A stretch of DNA of 64,000 nt from Pseudomonas neuropathica (GCF_015461835.1 NZ_JACOPX010000018.1:83247-147246); one strand, 5' to 3'; counted from the first letter of the stretch, positions 43,658 to 53,532 are shown. The notes: generated by a model from the letters alone, not told the origin. Made by a program: numbers and translations.

Positions 43658-44788
43658 TTATTTCGGGAGGGTGTCGCAACGATCCTTGGCGCCCATGATC
43701 CAGCCATAAAAGTAATCGGCAATCACCTTCCCGCCCGTGGCCGGCACCGGATGAATCTTGTCCGGGCCGATCATCGCTGCCGCGTAGCGTTTGACGTCGG
43801 GGCCGAACGCGCATTGCAGATTGGCGTAGCCCAGGCGCTGCTCTCGCGCCCACGGCTCAAGCACCTGCGCATACGCTGACATCGGATAAGCGCTGGAGCG
43901 TGTGGTGTCCTGACGCATGATCAGGTTGATGCTCGCCTGCGGTTGAATCTCGCGCAGCATGCCCACCAGCCCCTGAACGTTTTGCAGATACTGCGCAGGC
44001 TTCACGCCGAAGCCTTGGTCATTGCCACCGAGCATGATCAGGTAAACATCAGCGGGGATCTTCGACACGGCAGCTTTCCACTGCACCTGCCATTGCGGGT
44101 CCTGGTGATAGAAGTCCGCAGAGGCCGCACCGGAGGCCGCCAGTTTCGAAACCCGCACGCCGTTCTGATCGTTGCTCATCCACAAGCCGAACAACGTCGG
44201 CGCGCCCTTCACCACTTCCAGTTTGAAGGACCAGTCTTTCGCTGCCGAGAGACCTGTCAGCGCGACTTCCTGAACGCCCGAACCTTCAAGCTTCAACGGC
44301 TGCCAGTCTTGCGAGGGCGTCCAGCGGTAGCGGATCTCGCTGGATTCGCCGTTACCCAGATAAAGCAGTTTCGCCTGAATGACCGCCGTATCGATGCGCG
44401 GCGAAGGATTGGCATCCACCTGCAACCACGCACCGGGCCGGCCCGTCACTGTGCGGCTGTCCGGGCTTGCTTGCCCCAACTCTGAAACCTTCCAGTCGCC
44501 GCCGAAATACTTGTCACTGCTGCGGGTGTATTTGAAATGCGTGCCGCCCAGCGCCGCACCGTGGTTGAAACCGACGTAACCGGGCCCGGCAAAACCCACC
44601 TCCCCGGCCACGCGCTGCACCAGTTTGTTCAAGTAGAAATCCTGCCCGGCGCTGTAGCTGTCGCCGATCACCGAGACCGACAACACCTTGCCGGCCTTGC
44701 CTTCACGCCACTGTGCGAAACGCTCGCGCGCATCGCCCACCTGAACCACCGACGCTGCCACGGGTTGCGCTTCATCTACTGCCAACAT
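43658..44788 (-). CDS. SGNH/GDSL-type hydrolase in the exopolysaccharide locus
   Basis: A 376-residue protein with the SGNH blocks: SVIGDSYSAG (Ser44), LGGTHFKY, YLIMLGGNDQG (Gly/Asn oxyanion) and GPDKIHPVPATG (Asp and His). A beta-sandwich-like insertion lies in the middle (about residues 95-215). It is probably an acetyl-ester hydrolase or O-acyltransferase acting on the polysaccharide. Unusually, no signal peptide is visible from ATG 44788 (AAGGAA upstream), although related enzymes act in the periplasm. Last gene of the leftward EPS block, separated from the acyltransferase by a REPIN. Confidence 0.82.
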   Translation of the reverse strand: MLAVDEAQPVAASVVQVGDARERFAQWREGKAGKVLSVSVIGDSYSAGQDFYLNKLVQRVAGEVGFAGPGYVGFNHGAALGGTHFKYTRSSDKYFGGDWKVSELGQASPDSRTVTGRPGAWLQVDANPSPRIDTAVIQAKLLYLGNGESSEIRYRWTPSQDWQPLKLEGSGVQEVALTGLSAAKDWSFKLEVVKGAPTLFGLWMSNDQNGVRVSKLAASGAASADFYHQDPQWQVQWKAAVSKIPADVYLIMLGGNDQGFGVKPAQYLQNVQGLVGMLREIQPQASINLIMRQDTTRSSAYPMSAYAQVLEPWAREQRLGYANLQCAFGPDVKRYAAAMIGPDKIHPVPATGGKVIADYFYGWIMGAKDRCDTLPK

Positions 44789-44817
44789 GCAAAATTTCCT
44801 TCAGTCTGGAATGGCCC

Positions 44818-44895
44818 CTTCGCGAGCAAGCTCGCTCCCACATTGGATCTCTGCAAGTCACACCATCCCTGTGGGAGCGAGCTTGCTCGCGAAGC
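44818..44895. repeat. REPIN (inverted REP pair, outward type)
   Basis: Left core CGCGAGCAAGCTCGCTCCCAC, right core GTGGGAGCGAGCTTGCTCGC, i.e. the opposite orientation to the other pairs. It lies between two EPS genes. Confidence 0.88.
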
Positions 44896-44897
44896 TT

Positions 44898-45944
44898 TTA
44901 GCTGTTTTGCGTCTGCACCACCGGAACGATGGGCGCCGCCGGTTTCTTCTTCGCCGCACGCTCCCCAAGGAACAGTACAGAAGTGAAATTGAACCGACTG
45001 AAAACCATCGACAACAGCACCGGCCCGAGCAAACCAAAGGTCAAACCACCGAGCACCAGCAAGCTCTCATCCTTCACCCCCAACCGCCCCAGCACCAACC
45101 GCGACGTCGCCGCGAACAGCACATGAAACAGGAAGATCGCATAGGAATAACCACCGAGCCAGGTCAGCGCCTTAGAGCGCATATCACTCGACAGCAGCGC
45201 AATACAGGACACGCAACCCACGGTCAGACCAATCAGGCTGCGGCGATCAACAATCGCCTCACGATCAATCGCCGCCACATACAACAACGTCAGCGAGATC
45301 AACACAAACACCAACGGCCCGATCACCTTGAAGCGTTGCTTCAGCGCATCGACGTTCTCCTGGCCAATCATCCCCGCGACAAAAAACGGCAGCAGATAAA
45401 TCGCCCCGTTGATCCCGAACGCATCGAACTTGAACGGCGGCAGCAGAAACAACACTGCCGCAAACCCAAACAGCCCATACAAACGCGTCGCCGAACGTAA
45501 CATCCCGCGCCACTCCAGCAGCCCGACGAACATGAAAATGATGAACACCGCCTGCAGGAACCAGAAGTGGTTGATCGGCACCCAGAACGACAACAGCGCG
45601 TCGATCACCCCGACATCCTTGTTCACCCCCGGCCCGACCGCTTGCAACACCGAGAACGGCACACCGACGCAAAACAGCGGCACGATCAAGCGGCGCACCT
45701 TGCCGCTGAAAAACGCGGAAAAGTCATTGCCACGAATCTTGTAGATCGAATAGATGTACCCGGAGATGAAGGTGAACAACGGCATGCGCACGTACACCAT
45801 CGAATCGGCGAGCACCCGGAACGGCGAGCCGATATCGATCTTCAACCCGCCGCCCAGCGGGCCGATGACGTGATAGAGCACCAGCAACAGGCACGCCAGG
45901 CCACGCAGGGTTTCAATCTCCAGGGACTTTTTCTTGCTCGACAT
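44898..45944 (-). CDS. Acyltransferase 3-family integral membrane O-acyltransferase
   Basis: A 348-residue protein with about ten hydrophobic segments. Signature start IETLRGLACLLLVLYHVIGP (the conserved Arg and His of family 3), then VRMPLFTFISGYIYSIYK. Such enzymes transfer acetyl or succinyl groups to sugars at the inner membrane (compare ExoH, ExoZ, WcaF-like roles). In this locus it should decorate the repeat unit. The next gene upstream is the polymerase, 12 bases away. Confidence 0.93.
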   Translation of the reverse strand: MSSKKKSLEIETLRGLACLLLVLYHVIGPLGGGLKIDIGSPFRVLADSMVYVRMPLFTFISGYIYSIYKIRGNDFSAFFSGKVRRLIVPLFCVGVPFSVLQAVGPGVNKDVGVIDALLSFWVPINHFWFLQAVFIIFMFVGLLEWRGMLRSATRLYGLFGFAAVLFLLPPFKFDAFGINGAIYLLPFFVAGMIGQENVDALKQRFKVIGPLVFVLISLTLLYVAAIDREAIVDRRSLIGLTVGCVSCIALLSSDMRSKALTWLGGYSYAIFLFHVLFAATSRLVLGRLGVKDESLLVLGGLTFGLLGPVLLSMVFSRFNFTSVLFLGERAAKKKPAAPIVPVVQTQNS

Positions 45945-45956
45945 AAAGCACCTGCC

Positions 45957-47060
45957 TCAATTCAGAATTCTTGATTCAACCTGCACCGGTTTGTTCGCTC
46001 GCAGCATCAAGCCCAGACCCACGAACAACACCGGCACCACCATCGAGAAGTGCCGGGCGAAGGAGCCGAAGTCCGGCTCGAACAGGCCTTGCACCAGCAG
46101 AAACGCCAGCGGAATCGCGATCAGTTCCTTGGGTTTGGTCTGGATCGGCGCGCCTTTGTAATCGGTCGAGGTGATGACTTTGAACAGCAGCAACGCGGTC
46201 ATGATCATCAACGCGACGAAGATCACCTGCCCCGGCCCCGACAGCAGAATCAGCTCCACCGGGAACGACAGGCGGAAGAAGATGATCATCGAGTCCAGCG
46301 CCTGCGAAACGAAGTCGCTGCCGCTGAGCCACGACACGATCAACGATTTCGAGCCCTCCTCGCCCGCCGTGCGCAACTCGTTGTTACTGGCACGGATCGA
46401 CGACACCGGAAAGCCCAGGGCGAGCTGGATCGACATCGCCACCGCCAGATAAAACAGGAACAGCATCAGAAAGAACGTCGTGCGCGAGACGTACTTTTTC
46501 ATCACACAGACGCCGACCCACGACAGCGAAAACAGAATCCAGTAAGGCCGGATCAGCACTCCGTAGATCACCGCCGAGAGAAAAAACCCGCCGCGATATT
46601 TGCGCGTCAGCGAGCTGAGCAGAATGCTCAACACCGCCACCGACACGATGATTTCCTTGGTCAGGTTCTCCAGGAAAAACGAGCGCACAATCCCCCACAG
46701 GCACAGGGTGCCGAAGATCGCCAACGGCATGCGCCGGAACACCACCACCGGAATCGCCGTGAGGAAAAAATTGCAGAACATGCCGTAGGCCCAGGCATTG
46801 GTCAGGTTGATCCCGGTGGGCCGCAGCAGGAACGCCGAGCACTCGTAGGACGAGCGATCCGGCGAGAACGGGTTCCAGAAATTGCAGTTGTCGGCGCGGG
46901 CGTAGGACGACCACAACGTCATCGCATCCGGCCCCGGATCACGGGGAATCAGCAGCGGCATGGCCACCGACAGAAACAGCCCGGTGAAGAGGATCAGGAA
47001 CGAGACATACGAATCGAGTCGCTTGCCGCGAAACTCGATGCACGGCAGTTTCAGGCCCAT
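45957..47060 (-). CDS. Wzy-type exopolysaccharide polymerase (putative)
   Basis: A 367-residue polytopic protein with about ten hydrophobic segments and a long periplasmic loop near residues 60-95. Polymerases share little sequence. The assignment rests on length, topology and position between the wzx flippase and an acyltransferase. Start ATG 47060 lies ten bases inside the end of wzx. A longer frame to 47435 lies antisense-free but overlaps wzx and is rejected. It should link repeat units in the periplasm. Confidence 0.78.
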   Translation of the reverse strand: MGLKLPCIEFRGKRLDSYVSFLILFTGLFLSVAMPLLIPRDPGPDAMTLWSSYARADNCNFWNPFSPDRSSYECSAFLLRPTGINLTNAWAYGMFCNFFLTAIPVVVFRRMPLAIFGTLCLWGIVRSFFLENLTKEIIVSVAVLSILLSSLTRKYRGGFFLSAVIYGVLIRPYWILFSLSWVGVCVMKKYVSRTTFFLMLFLFYLAVAMSIQLALGFPVSSIRASNNELRTAGEEGSKSLIVSWLSGSDFVSQALDSMIIFFRLSFPVELILLSGPGQVIFVALMIMTALLLFKVITSTDYKGAPIQTKPKELIAIPLAFLLVQGLFEPDFGSFARHFSMVVPVLFVGLGLMLRANKPVQVESRILN

Positions 47061-48283
47061 GACAACGCAGCCTTTTTCCCGGCCGTTGCGCGGGTCAGTA
47101 CGGCAATCACCAGCAGTTGCACGATGATCGCGAAGACATTGCCCCAAGCGGCGCCGTAAATCGAATAGTGCTTGATCAACACATAGCTGACCGGCACCGA
47201 AACCAGCAGACAGATCGCCGCACTGGCGAGCGATACACGACTGTTTTTCGAGGCAATCAAACCGCCCCAGACGATGTCGCCAATCGCGCGCAACGCGAAG
47301 GAGAAAATCAGTACGCCGAGGATCGCATTGTCCGGGCGCGGCACGCTGGTGGCGACGTAATCGAGCACCACGTTGAAAAACACATAGATCGCCACCGCCA
47401 CCGCCGCCGACACCACCAGCGAGCGCATGACCCACTTGTTGACAAACAACTGCTTGACCGTGAACGCCTGCTGATCAGCCTGAAAACGCTTGGCCAACAG
47501 CGGAATCCCGACCACCGCCACTACCGCATACGACAGCGCCTGCAAGGTGTTGGCCGCTGACCACGCGTACACGTATTGACCCAGTTTGGCGTACGGTTCG
47601 AGGTCGGCGATCAGAAACCGCTCGGCGTACTGACTCAACGCGATCAACCCGGTGCCGAGGTAAAACGGTAACCCCGCTTTCCACACAGTAGCAGTGGCCA
47701 GTGTCCCGGCTTCCCGGCCGTGATGAACGTTCACCACGATCAGGTAACCGGCGATGATCACCAGCACGTTGGCGGCGACCCACAACCACAACACACTGGC
47801 GATTCCCGACACCCATCCGAGCATCATCCCGCCCACGGCCAACACCGCCCACAGGCCGGTCTTGATGAAAAACAGCAGCGCGCCCGCCGTGGCTTTCTGC
47901 GCGGAAAACACGAACGAGTTGATCTCGAACGACAGATGCTCAGTGAGCAACACCAGCGTCACACAAAGGATCAGCGCGGCGCTCGCTTCGACTTGCTGGA
48001 ACAGCGAATAAATCAGCACCGTCACCACCGACAAGACCACGCCAACGGCGAGGTACAGCAGCAGCACCTTGTCGACCACGCGGCGCGAACTGCCGCCGAC
48101 ACTGATCAAGCGATTGATCTCGGAACTGAACCCGACACTGTAGAACTTCGACGCGATCAACGACGCCGCGACCACCACGCCGTAAAAACCCAGCGCCTCA
48201 TAACCGAGGTAATGGGTGATCGCCAACACCAGCAAAAACTTCGCGCCCAAGGCTCCGCCGCGAAGCAGTAGCCGAAATATCAT
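47051..48283 (-). CDS. Wzx-type oligosaccharide flippase
   Basis: A 410-residue membrane protein with 12 hydrophobic segments and the MATE/MurJ-like polysaccharide-transporter pattern (FRLLLRGGALGAKFLLVLAI at the start, YAWSAANTLQALSYAVVAVV near residue 240). It flips undecaprenyl-linked repeat units across the inner membrane. Its start overlaps the pyruvyltransferase stop (ATGA) and its end overlaps the wzy start, showing tight operon organisation. Confidence 0.92.
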   Translation of the reverse strand: MIFRLLLRGGALGAKFLLVLAITHYLGYEALGFYGVVVAASLIASKFYSVGFSSEINRLISVGGSSRRVVDKVLLLYLAVGVVLSVVTVLIYSLFQQVEASAALILCVTLVLLTEHLSFEINSFVFSAQKATAGALLFFIKTGLWAVLAVGGMMLGWVSGIASVLWLWVAANVLVIIAGYLIVVNVHHGREAGTLATATVWKAGLPFYLGTGLIALSQYAERFLIADLEPYAKLGQYVYAWSAANTLQALSYAVVAVVGIPLLAKRFQADQQAFTVKQLFVNKWVMRSLVVSAAVAVAIYVFFNVVLDYVATSVPRPDNAILGVLIFSFALRAIGDIVWGGLIASKNSRVSLASAAICLLVSVPVSYVLIKHYSIYGAAWGNVFAIIVQLLVIAVLTRATAGKKAALSWA

Positions 48284-49392
48284 CGAACGACACCCTTGAT
48301 GATCTCGTCCATGGCCACGGTTTTTGCCTCGATTTCACGGCAGGTGTCGGTGAGGCGCTTGCCGAAATTCGACAACGCATTCGGCGCGTAAACCGTGTCG
48401 ATGATGGTGTCGACATTGATGTCGCCACCGTTGATCACCCAGTCTTCCACGCCCATGTCCTGATAGGCGCCGAAGCCTTTGCGTTCGTAGCTGATGTGGT
48501 ACGCCGGCACGCCGGAAAGCAGCGATTCGATAGCGCCGTGCAGGCGTACGGAAATCACCAGGTCCGGCTGATACTTGGCAATCGTCGCCTTCAACGACAG
48601 CAGATCTTCGGTAATGCCCAGCTCGCGATAGAACGCACCGTCATCGTTGCCACGCACCGCGCTCTGTACGGCGCAAACCACTTTGCTTTTGTTCTTCAGG
48701 CGCTGCAGCAGCAATTTCAGATTGGCCACGTAAGCGACTTTCTTTTCCTTGCTCCACTCCGGCGGCTTGCGCAGCACCACGCAGACTGTGGCCGGCGACG
48801 ATGCGCAGCGGGTGAATTTGGCTTGCTGAAGGATTTTGCTCGCCAGCGATTGCACGGCCAGATCCGGCGCGCGGTAGACATTGGCGCAGGCATCGAAAAT
48901 GGCCGAAGAGCGGTTGTCACGGACGAATACCGCGTCGGCGCTGGCGTAATGCTCGACGATCTTGCTGCTTTCGCCATGGAACGGGCCGATGCTTTGCGGC
49001 AGGTACACCGACGGCACTTTGCTGAGGATCGCGGTTTCCAGTTGCTTGGCGTGGCCGAGTTTCAGCTTGATATGTTCGAAAGCACTTTTCGAGCGCATGT
49101 AGCCGCCGCCGACGCCGACGATCAGATCGGTTTTCTTCAACAGATCCGCCAGCCCGGCGTAGGACTGATTGAGAAACACCGCTTGCTTGACCCGGCCCAG
49201 ACCCTTGGCCGCCATCACCGGCGCGTCGAAACGCGGGTGCGGCAAGTAGCTGAAAGAATCCGGATCGGAAGCTACCACGCTAATCGCCGTGTCTTCGCCA
49301 AAGTTGCGCTGCACCAGGGCAATGGCCAGATCGACGAGCAAGCCGTCACCGGAGTTGGACGCACTGTAGCCATGCAAAATCGTTACGTTCAT
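48280..49392 (-). CDS. Polysaccharide pyruvyl transferase-family protein
   Basis: A 370-residue protein of the PS_pyruv_trans family (WcaK, CsaB-like). Signature segments: LHGYSASNSGDGLLVDLAIA, then DLIVGVGGGYMRSKS (Gly-rich loop), KVPSVYLPQSIGPFHG and the late VISVRLHGAIESLLSGVP (conserved RxHG). It adds a ketal-linked pyruvate from PEP to a hexose, giving the polymer negative charge. It follows the glycosyltransferase by 15 bases. Confidence 0.92.
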   Translation of the reverse strand: MNVTILHGYSASNSGDGLLVDLAIALVQRNFGEDTAISVVASDPDSFSYLPHPRFDAPVMAAKGLGRVKQAVFLNQSYAGLADLLKKTDLIVGVGGGYMRSKSAFEHIKLKLGHAKQLETAILSKVPSVYLPQSIGPFHGESSKIVEHYASADAVFVRDNRSSAIFDACANVYRAPDLAVQSLASKILQQAKFTRCASSPATVCVVLRKPPEWSKEKKVAYVANLKLLLQRLKNKSKVVCAVQSAVRGNDDGAFYRELGITEDLLSLKATIAKYQPDLVISVRLHGAIESLLSGVPAYHISYERKGFGAYQDMGVEDWVINGGDINVDTIIDTVYAPNALSNFGKRLTDTCREIEAKTVAMDEIIKGVVR

Positions 49393-49407
49393 ATGCTTGA
49401 GTTCTAC

Positions 49408-50490
49408 TTAAAAAGTGGGAGCGCGATACAGGTCGTAGGTCTGGCGAATCATCAACGCGGCGCTGAAACGCTCGCGGACAATGCTCCGGCCTTCGTTGCC
49501 GAGGTCGAGCAAGCGTGGTTTCTGGATAATCGTCAGCACGTCGGCCAATGCCTGGTGATCGCCGGACGGAAAGACATAACCGGAGACTTCATTGGTGACC
49601 AGTTCCGGCAGCGAAGTGCAGTTGCTGGCGATTACCGGCAAACCCATAGCCATGCCTTCCAGCGGCACCATGGCGAAACCTTCCCAACGACTCGGCACGA
49701 TCAGCGCATCGGCTTTCTGATACAGCGCCTGCACTTCGCTCGGCGTGACCCATGGCAGGTATTCAACAGAGTCCATCGGCGGGCACTCCACCGCGTCCTC
49801 GTTCACCGCGCTGCCGACCACGGTCAGCTTCAAGTCTTTGCGCTGCACGTTGGCGAAGGCCTTGAGCAACACGTCGAAGCCTTTCTGGTAATCGAGGCGA
49901 CCGACGAAGAGCAGATGAATCGGCTCGGGACTGGCCGCTTTCGGCGCTTCATCCTTGTGGTGAATGCCGTTGTAGATCAGCTTCATGCGCTTGCGCTCGA
50001 TACCGAAGCGCGCGGCTTTGTCGAGTTCGTACTGGCTCACGCAGATGATCACGTCGGTGACTTTCTGCAGCACCCGCTCGATCCATGCATAGGCTTTCTG
50101 CTTGGTCGGCGAGCTTTCCATCAGGAACGAAAATGCGTGCGGGCAGTAGACGATTTTCGGCTTGCGCCACGGTCGCAACAGCACACATACGCATCGGCCG
50201 ATCACGCCGGAAAAGGTGCTGTGCAAATGCACCACGTCGGGTTTTTCCTTGAGCATCACCTGGGTCAAACGCCAGGCGAAACGCAGCAACGACGGCACAT
50301 TGCGTCCAGTGCGGGGAAAGGTGCGGATCTGCTGCGCGCCGATACCGTGCAACTCTTTGGCCTGATCATCCGGCACCACGTACACCAGCTCGTAGTTCGC
50401 CGCATCGCCTTCAGGCGAAGCCGAAATCGTCCGGATCACCGTCGCGACGCCACCTTTGATCGTCTCTGCCACGTGCAGTATTTTCTTCAC
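49408..50490 (-). CDS. GT4-family glycosyltransferase
   Basis: A 360-residue GT-B enzyme. N-terminal VAETIKGGVATVIRTIS glycine loop, central linker LLFVGRLDYQKGFDVLLKAF, and the C-terminal ALIVPSRWEGFAMVPLEGMA with the E-x7-E retaining-enzyme motif. The only dedicated glycosyltransferase in the locus, so it should add the second sugar to the lipid-linked hexose. The gene lies 40 bases after wzc. Confidence 0.93.
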   Translation of the reverse strand: MKKILHVAETIKGGVATVIRTISASPEGDAANYELVYVVPDDQAKELHGIGAQQIRTFPRTGRNVPSLLRFAWRLTQVMLKEKPDVVHLHSTFSGVIGRCVCVLLRPWRKPKIVYCPHAFSFLMESSPTKQKAYAWIERVLQKVTDVIICVSQYELDKAARFGIERKRMKLIYNGIHHKDEAPKAASPEPIHLLFVGRLDYQKGFDVLLKAFANVQRKDLKLTVVGSAVNEDAVECPPMDSVEYLPWVTPSEVQALYQKADALIVPSRWEGFAMVPLEGMAMGLPVIASNCTSLPELVTNEVSGYVFPSGDHQALADVLTIIQKPRLLDLGNEGRSIVRERFSAALMIRQTYDLYRAPTF

Positions 50491-50530
50491 AAATCACCCA
50501 CTTCAAACAGGAAAAAACAGTCGCTGACAG

Positions 50531-52759
50531 TCAGGATTTGTCGGACGCGTATTCGTAGTTGTAATAGCCGTAGCCGCCATTGCCGTAGTAACTGGCCGCG
50601 CGCTTCTCGACGCCGTTGAACACCGCGCCTTTGAGTTCGATGCCGTTTTGCGCGAAGCGGCGAATGGTCAGTTCGATTTCCTTGGCCGGGTTCACTCCGA
50701 AGCGCGTGACGATCAGACTGATCCCGGCTTCACGGCCAACGATGGCCGCATCAGTCACCGCCAGCAGCGGCGGCGTATCGATGATCACCAGGTCGTAGCG
50801 TTCGCTCAGTTCCGCCAGCAGCTCGCGGAAGTTGGCGTGCATCAACAGCTCGGAGGGATTGGGCGGTACCTGGCCGCGACTGATGAAGTGCAGGTTGTCG
50901 ATTTCGACCTTGTTGATTGCCTGATCGATGCTGCAGCGCTTGACCAGCAGGTCGGACAAGCCGTTGGTGATCGGCGTGTTGAGGGTTTTGTGCAGGTGAC
51001 CTTTGCGCATGTCGGCATCGATCAGCACCACGCGCTGACCGCTCAACGCCATGACCGCGGCGAGGTTGGACGAGACGAAGGTCTTGCCGACCTGTGGGCT
51101 CGGCCCGGAAATCATGATGCGGTTGTTGGTCGAATCGAGCCCGGCGAAGTGCAGGCAAGTGCGCAGGCTGCGGATCGATTCGATCGACAGATCCGTCGGA
51201 TTGCGCAGGGCCAACAAGTACGCAGGCTTGTCGACGCCGTCGCGGGCGCGGCCTTTTTTGTTGTCTTCTTCATCCTGCAAGGCGCTGTACGGAATCGACG
51301 CGTACACCGGCAAACCGAGTTGCTCGATGGCTTCCGGGCCTTCCAGACCACGGCTCAGGGATTTGCGCAGCAGCACCAGCGCCACGCCGACAAAAGCACC
51401 GAGGAAGGTGGCGATGATAACGATCAGGGCTTTTTTCGGTTTGACCGGACTGGTCAGGTCGACATCCGCTGCGTCGACCAGACGCACGTTACCCACGGCA
51501 CCGGCGCGGACGATGTCCAGCTCTTGGGATTTGTTCAGCAACTGCGTGTAGATCTGCGAGGCCACTTCGACATCGCGGGTCAGGTTGAGCAGCTCTTGTT
51601 GCGTGGCAGGCAGATCGCCAACCTTGCCTTCCAGCGACTTCTGTTGCTGGGTCAGTTCGCCGATCTGGCTCATCAACGCGCGATAGGCCGGGTGCTGTTT
51701 GGTGAACTTGCGATCCATCTCCGCCTGCTGCATTTTCAGCTCGGAGATCCGCGTTTCCAGCGCTACCGACTGACCGAGCACCGACTGGGTTTCCAGCGAG
51801 ATGTTCACGGTCTTGCCGCGGGTCTGATAGGCGTTCAGCGCATCGCTGGCCTTGGCCAGATCACGCTTGACCTGCGGCAACTGACTTTGCAGGAAAGCCA
51901 GACTCTGCGCTGCTTCGGCCGAGGTGCGGCGTACGTTCTGATCGACGTACAGCGCGGCGATCTTGTTGAGAATCTTCACTGCTTCAGCGGCGTCGCTGCT
52001 GGCCAGCGCCAGTTTGATAATCCCCGATTCCTTGCCCTGCTCGGAGATATCCAGCGCGTCCTGATAACCCTGAATGGTCACGATTCGCGGGTAACGCACC
52101 ACTTCGAAACGCGTACCGGGATTGGCCAACAACTGGGTGATCTGCCCTTCTACACCGTCCTGCGCAAAAGCTTCGCTGGCGACGCCTTCGACCAGCAGGT
52201 TGTCGTTGTCATCGAGCAACTGGAAGCGCTTCTGTTCGCCAGCGATCAGGGTGAGTTTCTTGCCCAACAGCTCTTTAGGCAGATTGAGCCGGGCAAACTC
52301 CAGGCGCTCACCGCCCCAGGCATAACTGTTCAAACCGAAACGCGGCGCAGCAACGCTGGTTTCGGTCTCGCCGCGATAACGCCGGGCGAGAAAGCCGCCA
52401 ATCATCGGGAAGGTGTTGGGGGTGACATCGATGTCCAGCCGCAGGTCGTCGACGGTTTTACCGATCACCGCGCGGGATTTGATGATGCCGATTTCGGTCA
52501 CCGACGGCGATTGCCCACCGAGCATGCTGTTGAGGTCGGAAAACCCGAGCATGTCGTTCTTTTTCGGCTCGACCTGCACCAGCGCATTGGCCAGGTACAC
52601 GGGCGTGGCCAAAACCGCATAGGCCACGCCCGTCACCATAAAGGCCCCGGTCAGTGCGCCGATCAACCATTTCTGATCGATCAGGCTGCCAAATATGCCG
52701 AGCAGATCAATACTGTCTTGATCGTTGTCACGGGTGCCGATTACTGACGGTAACTGCAT
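50531..52759 (-). CDS. wzc: Wzc-type polysaccharide co-polymerase / bacterial tyrosine kinase
   Basis: A 742-residue BY-kinase. It has an N-terminal Wzz domain with a membrane segment near residue 33, a long periplasmic helical region (about 270-390), and a second membrane segment near 430. The C-terminal kinase has Walker A GPSPQVGKTFVSSNLA, Walker A' VVLIDADMRKGHLH and Walker B LVIIDTPPLLAV. The tail YYGNGGYGYYNYEYASDKS is the tyrosine cluster that is autophosphorylated. It controls chain length and export with Wza. ATG 52759 matches the usual start MQLPSVIG; a GTG seven codons earlier is possible. Confidence 0.95.
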   Translation of the reverse strand: MQLPSVIGTRDNDQDSIDLLGIFGSLIDQKWLIGALTGAFMVTGVAYAVLATPVYLANALVQVEPKKNDMLGFSDLNSMLGGQSPSVTEIGIIKSRAVIGKTVDDLRLDIDVTPNTFPMIGGFLARRYRGETETSVAAPRFGLNSYAWGGERLEFARLNLPKELLGKKLTLIAGEQKRFQLLDDNDNLLVEGVASEAFAQDGVEGQITQLLANPGTRFEVVRYPRIVTIQGYQDALDISEQGKESGIIKLALASSDAAEAVKILNKIAALYVDQNVRRTSAEAAQSLAFLQSQLPQVKRDLAKASDALNAYQTRGKTVNISLETQSVLGQSVALETRISELKMQQAEMDRKFTKQHPAYRALMSQIGELTQQQKSLEGKVGDLPATQQELLNLTRDVEVASQIYTQLLNKSQELDIVRAGAVGNVRLVDAADVDLTSPVKPKKALIVIIATFLGAFVGVALVLLRKSLSRGLEGPEAIEQLGLPVYASIPYSALQDEEDNKKGRARDGVDKPAYLLALRNPTDLSIESIRSLRTCLHFAGLDSTNNRIMISGPSPQVGKTFVSSNLAAVMALSGQRVVLIDADMRKGHLHKTLNTPITNGLSDLLVKRCSIDQAINKVEIDNLHFISRGQVPPNPSELLMHANFRELLAELSERYDLVIIDTPPLLAVTDAAIVGREAGISLIVTRFGVNPAKEIELTIRRFAQNGIELKGAVFNGVEKRAASYYGNGGYGYYNYEYASDKS

Positions 52760-52798
52760 AAGTCTGTTCTTACCATTCACTGATCTGAAGAATATTCA

Positions 52799-53239
52799 TC
52801 AATGCCCGAGGCGCTGCGCCCATGAACTAACAGCATCTTCAATCAATGCATGGGCATGAATAAAAGCGGCCTTGCCTTGACGATACGGGTCCTGTATTTC
52901 GCGCTCGCTCTGCCACTTGCCGAGCAGAAACACTTTGCCTCTGGCGTGAGAGGCAATCTTCAGTACTTGATTAACATGCTGTTTTTCCATGACCAGAATC
53001 AGGTCTGAGTCATTGACGATGTCCGCGGTCAGTTGCCGTGCCTTGAACGTTTCGGCGCGGTGCCCATGCTCTTCGAGAACCTGCCGGGCCGAAGCCTCGA
53101 CGCCTTCTCCGACGCGGGCAGCAAGGCCTGCGGAGGTCACCGTGATGGCCGATGTCCCCAGCGCGTTACGCAACAACAATTCTGCCGTCGGACTTCGGCA
53201 TATATTGCCCACGCAGACAACAAGGATCTTTCTGAACAA
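52799..53239 (-). CDS. wzb: Low-molecular-weight protein-tyrosine phosphatase Wzb
   Basis: A 146-residue phosphatase. P-loop CVGNICRSPTAE (Cys10, the C-x5-R-S motif), general-acid Asp in DPYRQGKAAF near residue 115. It dephosphorylates the tyrosine tail of Wzc and so allows cycles of polymer export. First gene of the leftward EPS block, 39 bases upstream of wzc. Confidence 0.95.
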   Translation of the reverse strand: MFRKILVVCVGNICRSPTAELLLRNALGTSAITVTSAGLAARVGEGVEASARQVLEEHGHRAETFKARQLTADIVNDSDLILVMEKQHVNQVLKIASHARGKVFLLGKWQSEREIQDPYRQGKAAFIHAHALIEDAVSSWAQRLGH

Positions 53240-53532
53240 GGTTTACTTTCCTGTGTAATGTCAAACGGCCAACATCCCGAGCGCATTTGAATGAACCCTC
53301 AAGATCTTCCTGCACTCAGAAATAGATTCGCCCTGTTAGTACCGAAGCATTAAGTACCACAGCGTTTAAAAGCCCCCCAACCACTATTAACGGACTAAAA
53401 ATAACTGTGATTTTCGAGTGATTGTTTTCCGACAAAAACTAACATTCGCGCACTAAGTGCCATCACCTCACTCGAAAATTGAGAAACGAGATCATTTATT
53501 CGCAGTTGTCACTTCTCTTCGGGAGAGCAGAC
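53240..53532. promoter_or_regulatory. Divergent promoter region of wzb block and glycoside hydrolase
   Basis: AT-rich, no gene. It contains GACTAAAAATAAC at 53393-53405, identical to 42095-42107 upstream of galE/galU, and a GCGCACTAAGTGC half-palindrome near 53448. Confidence 0.45.
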
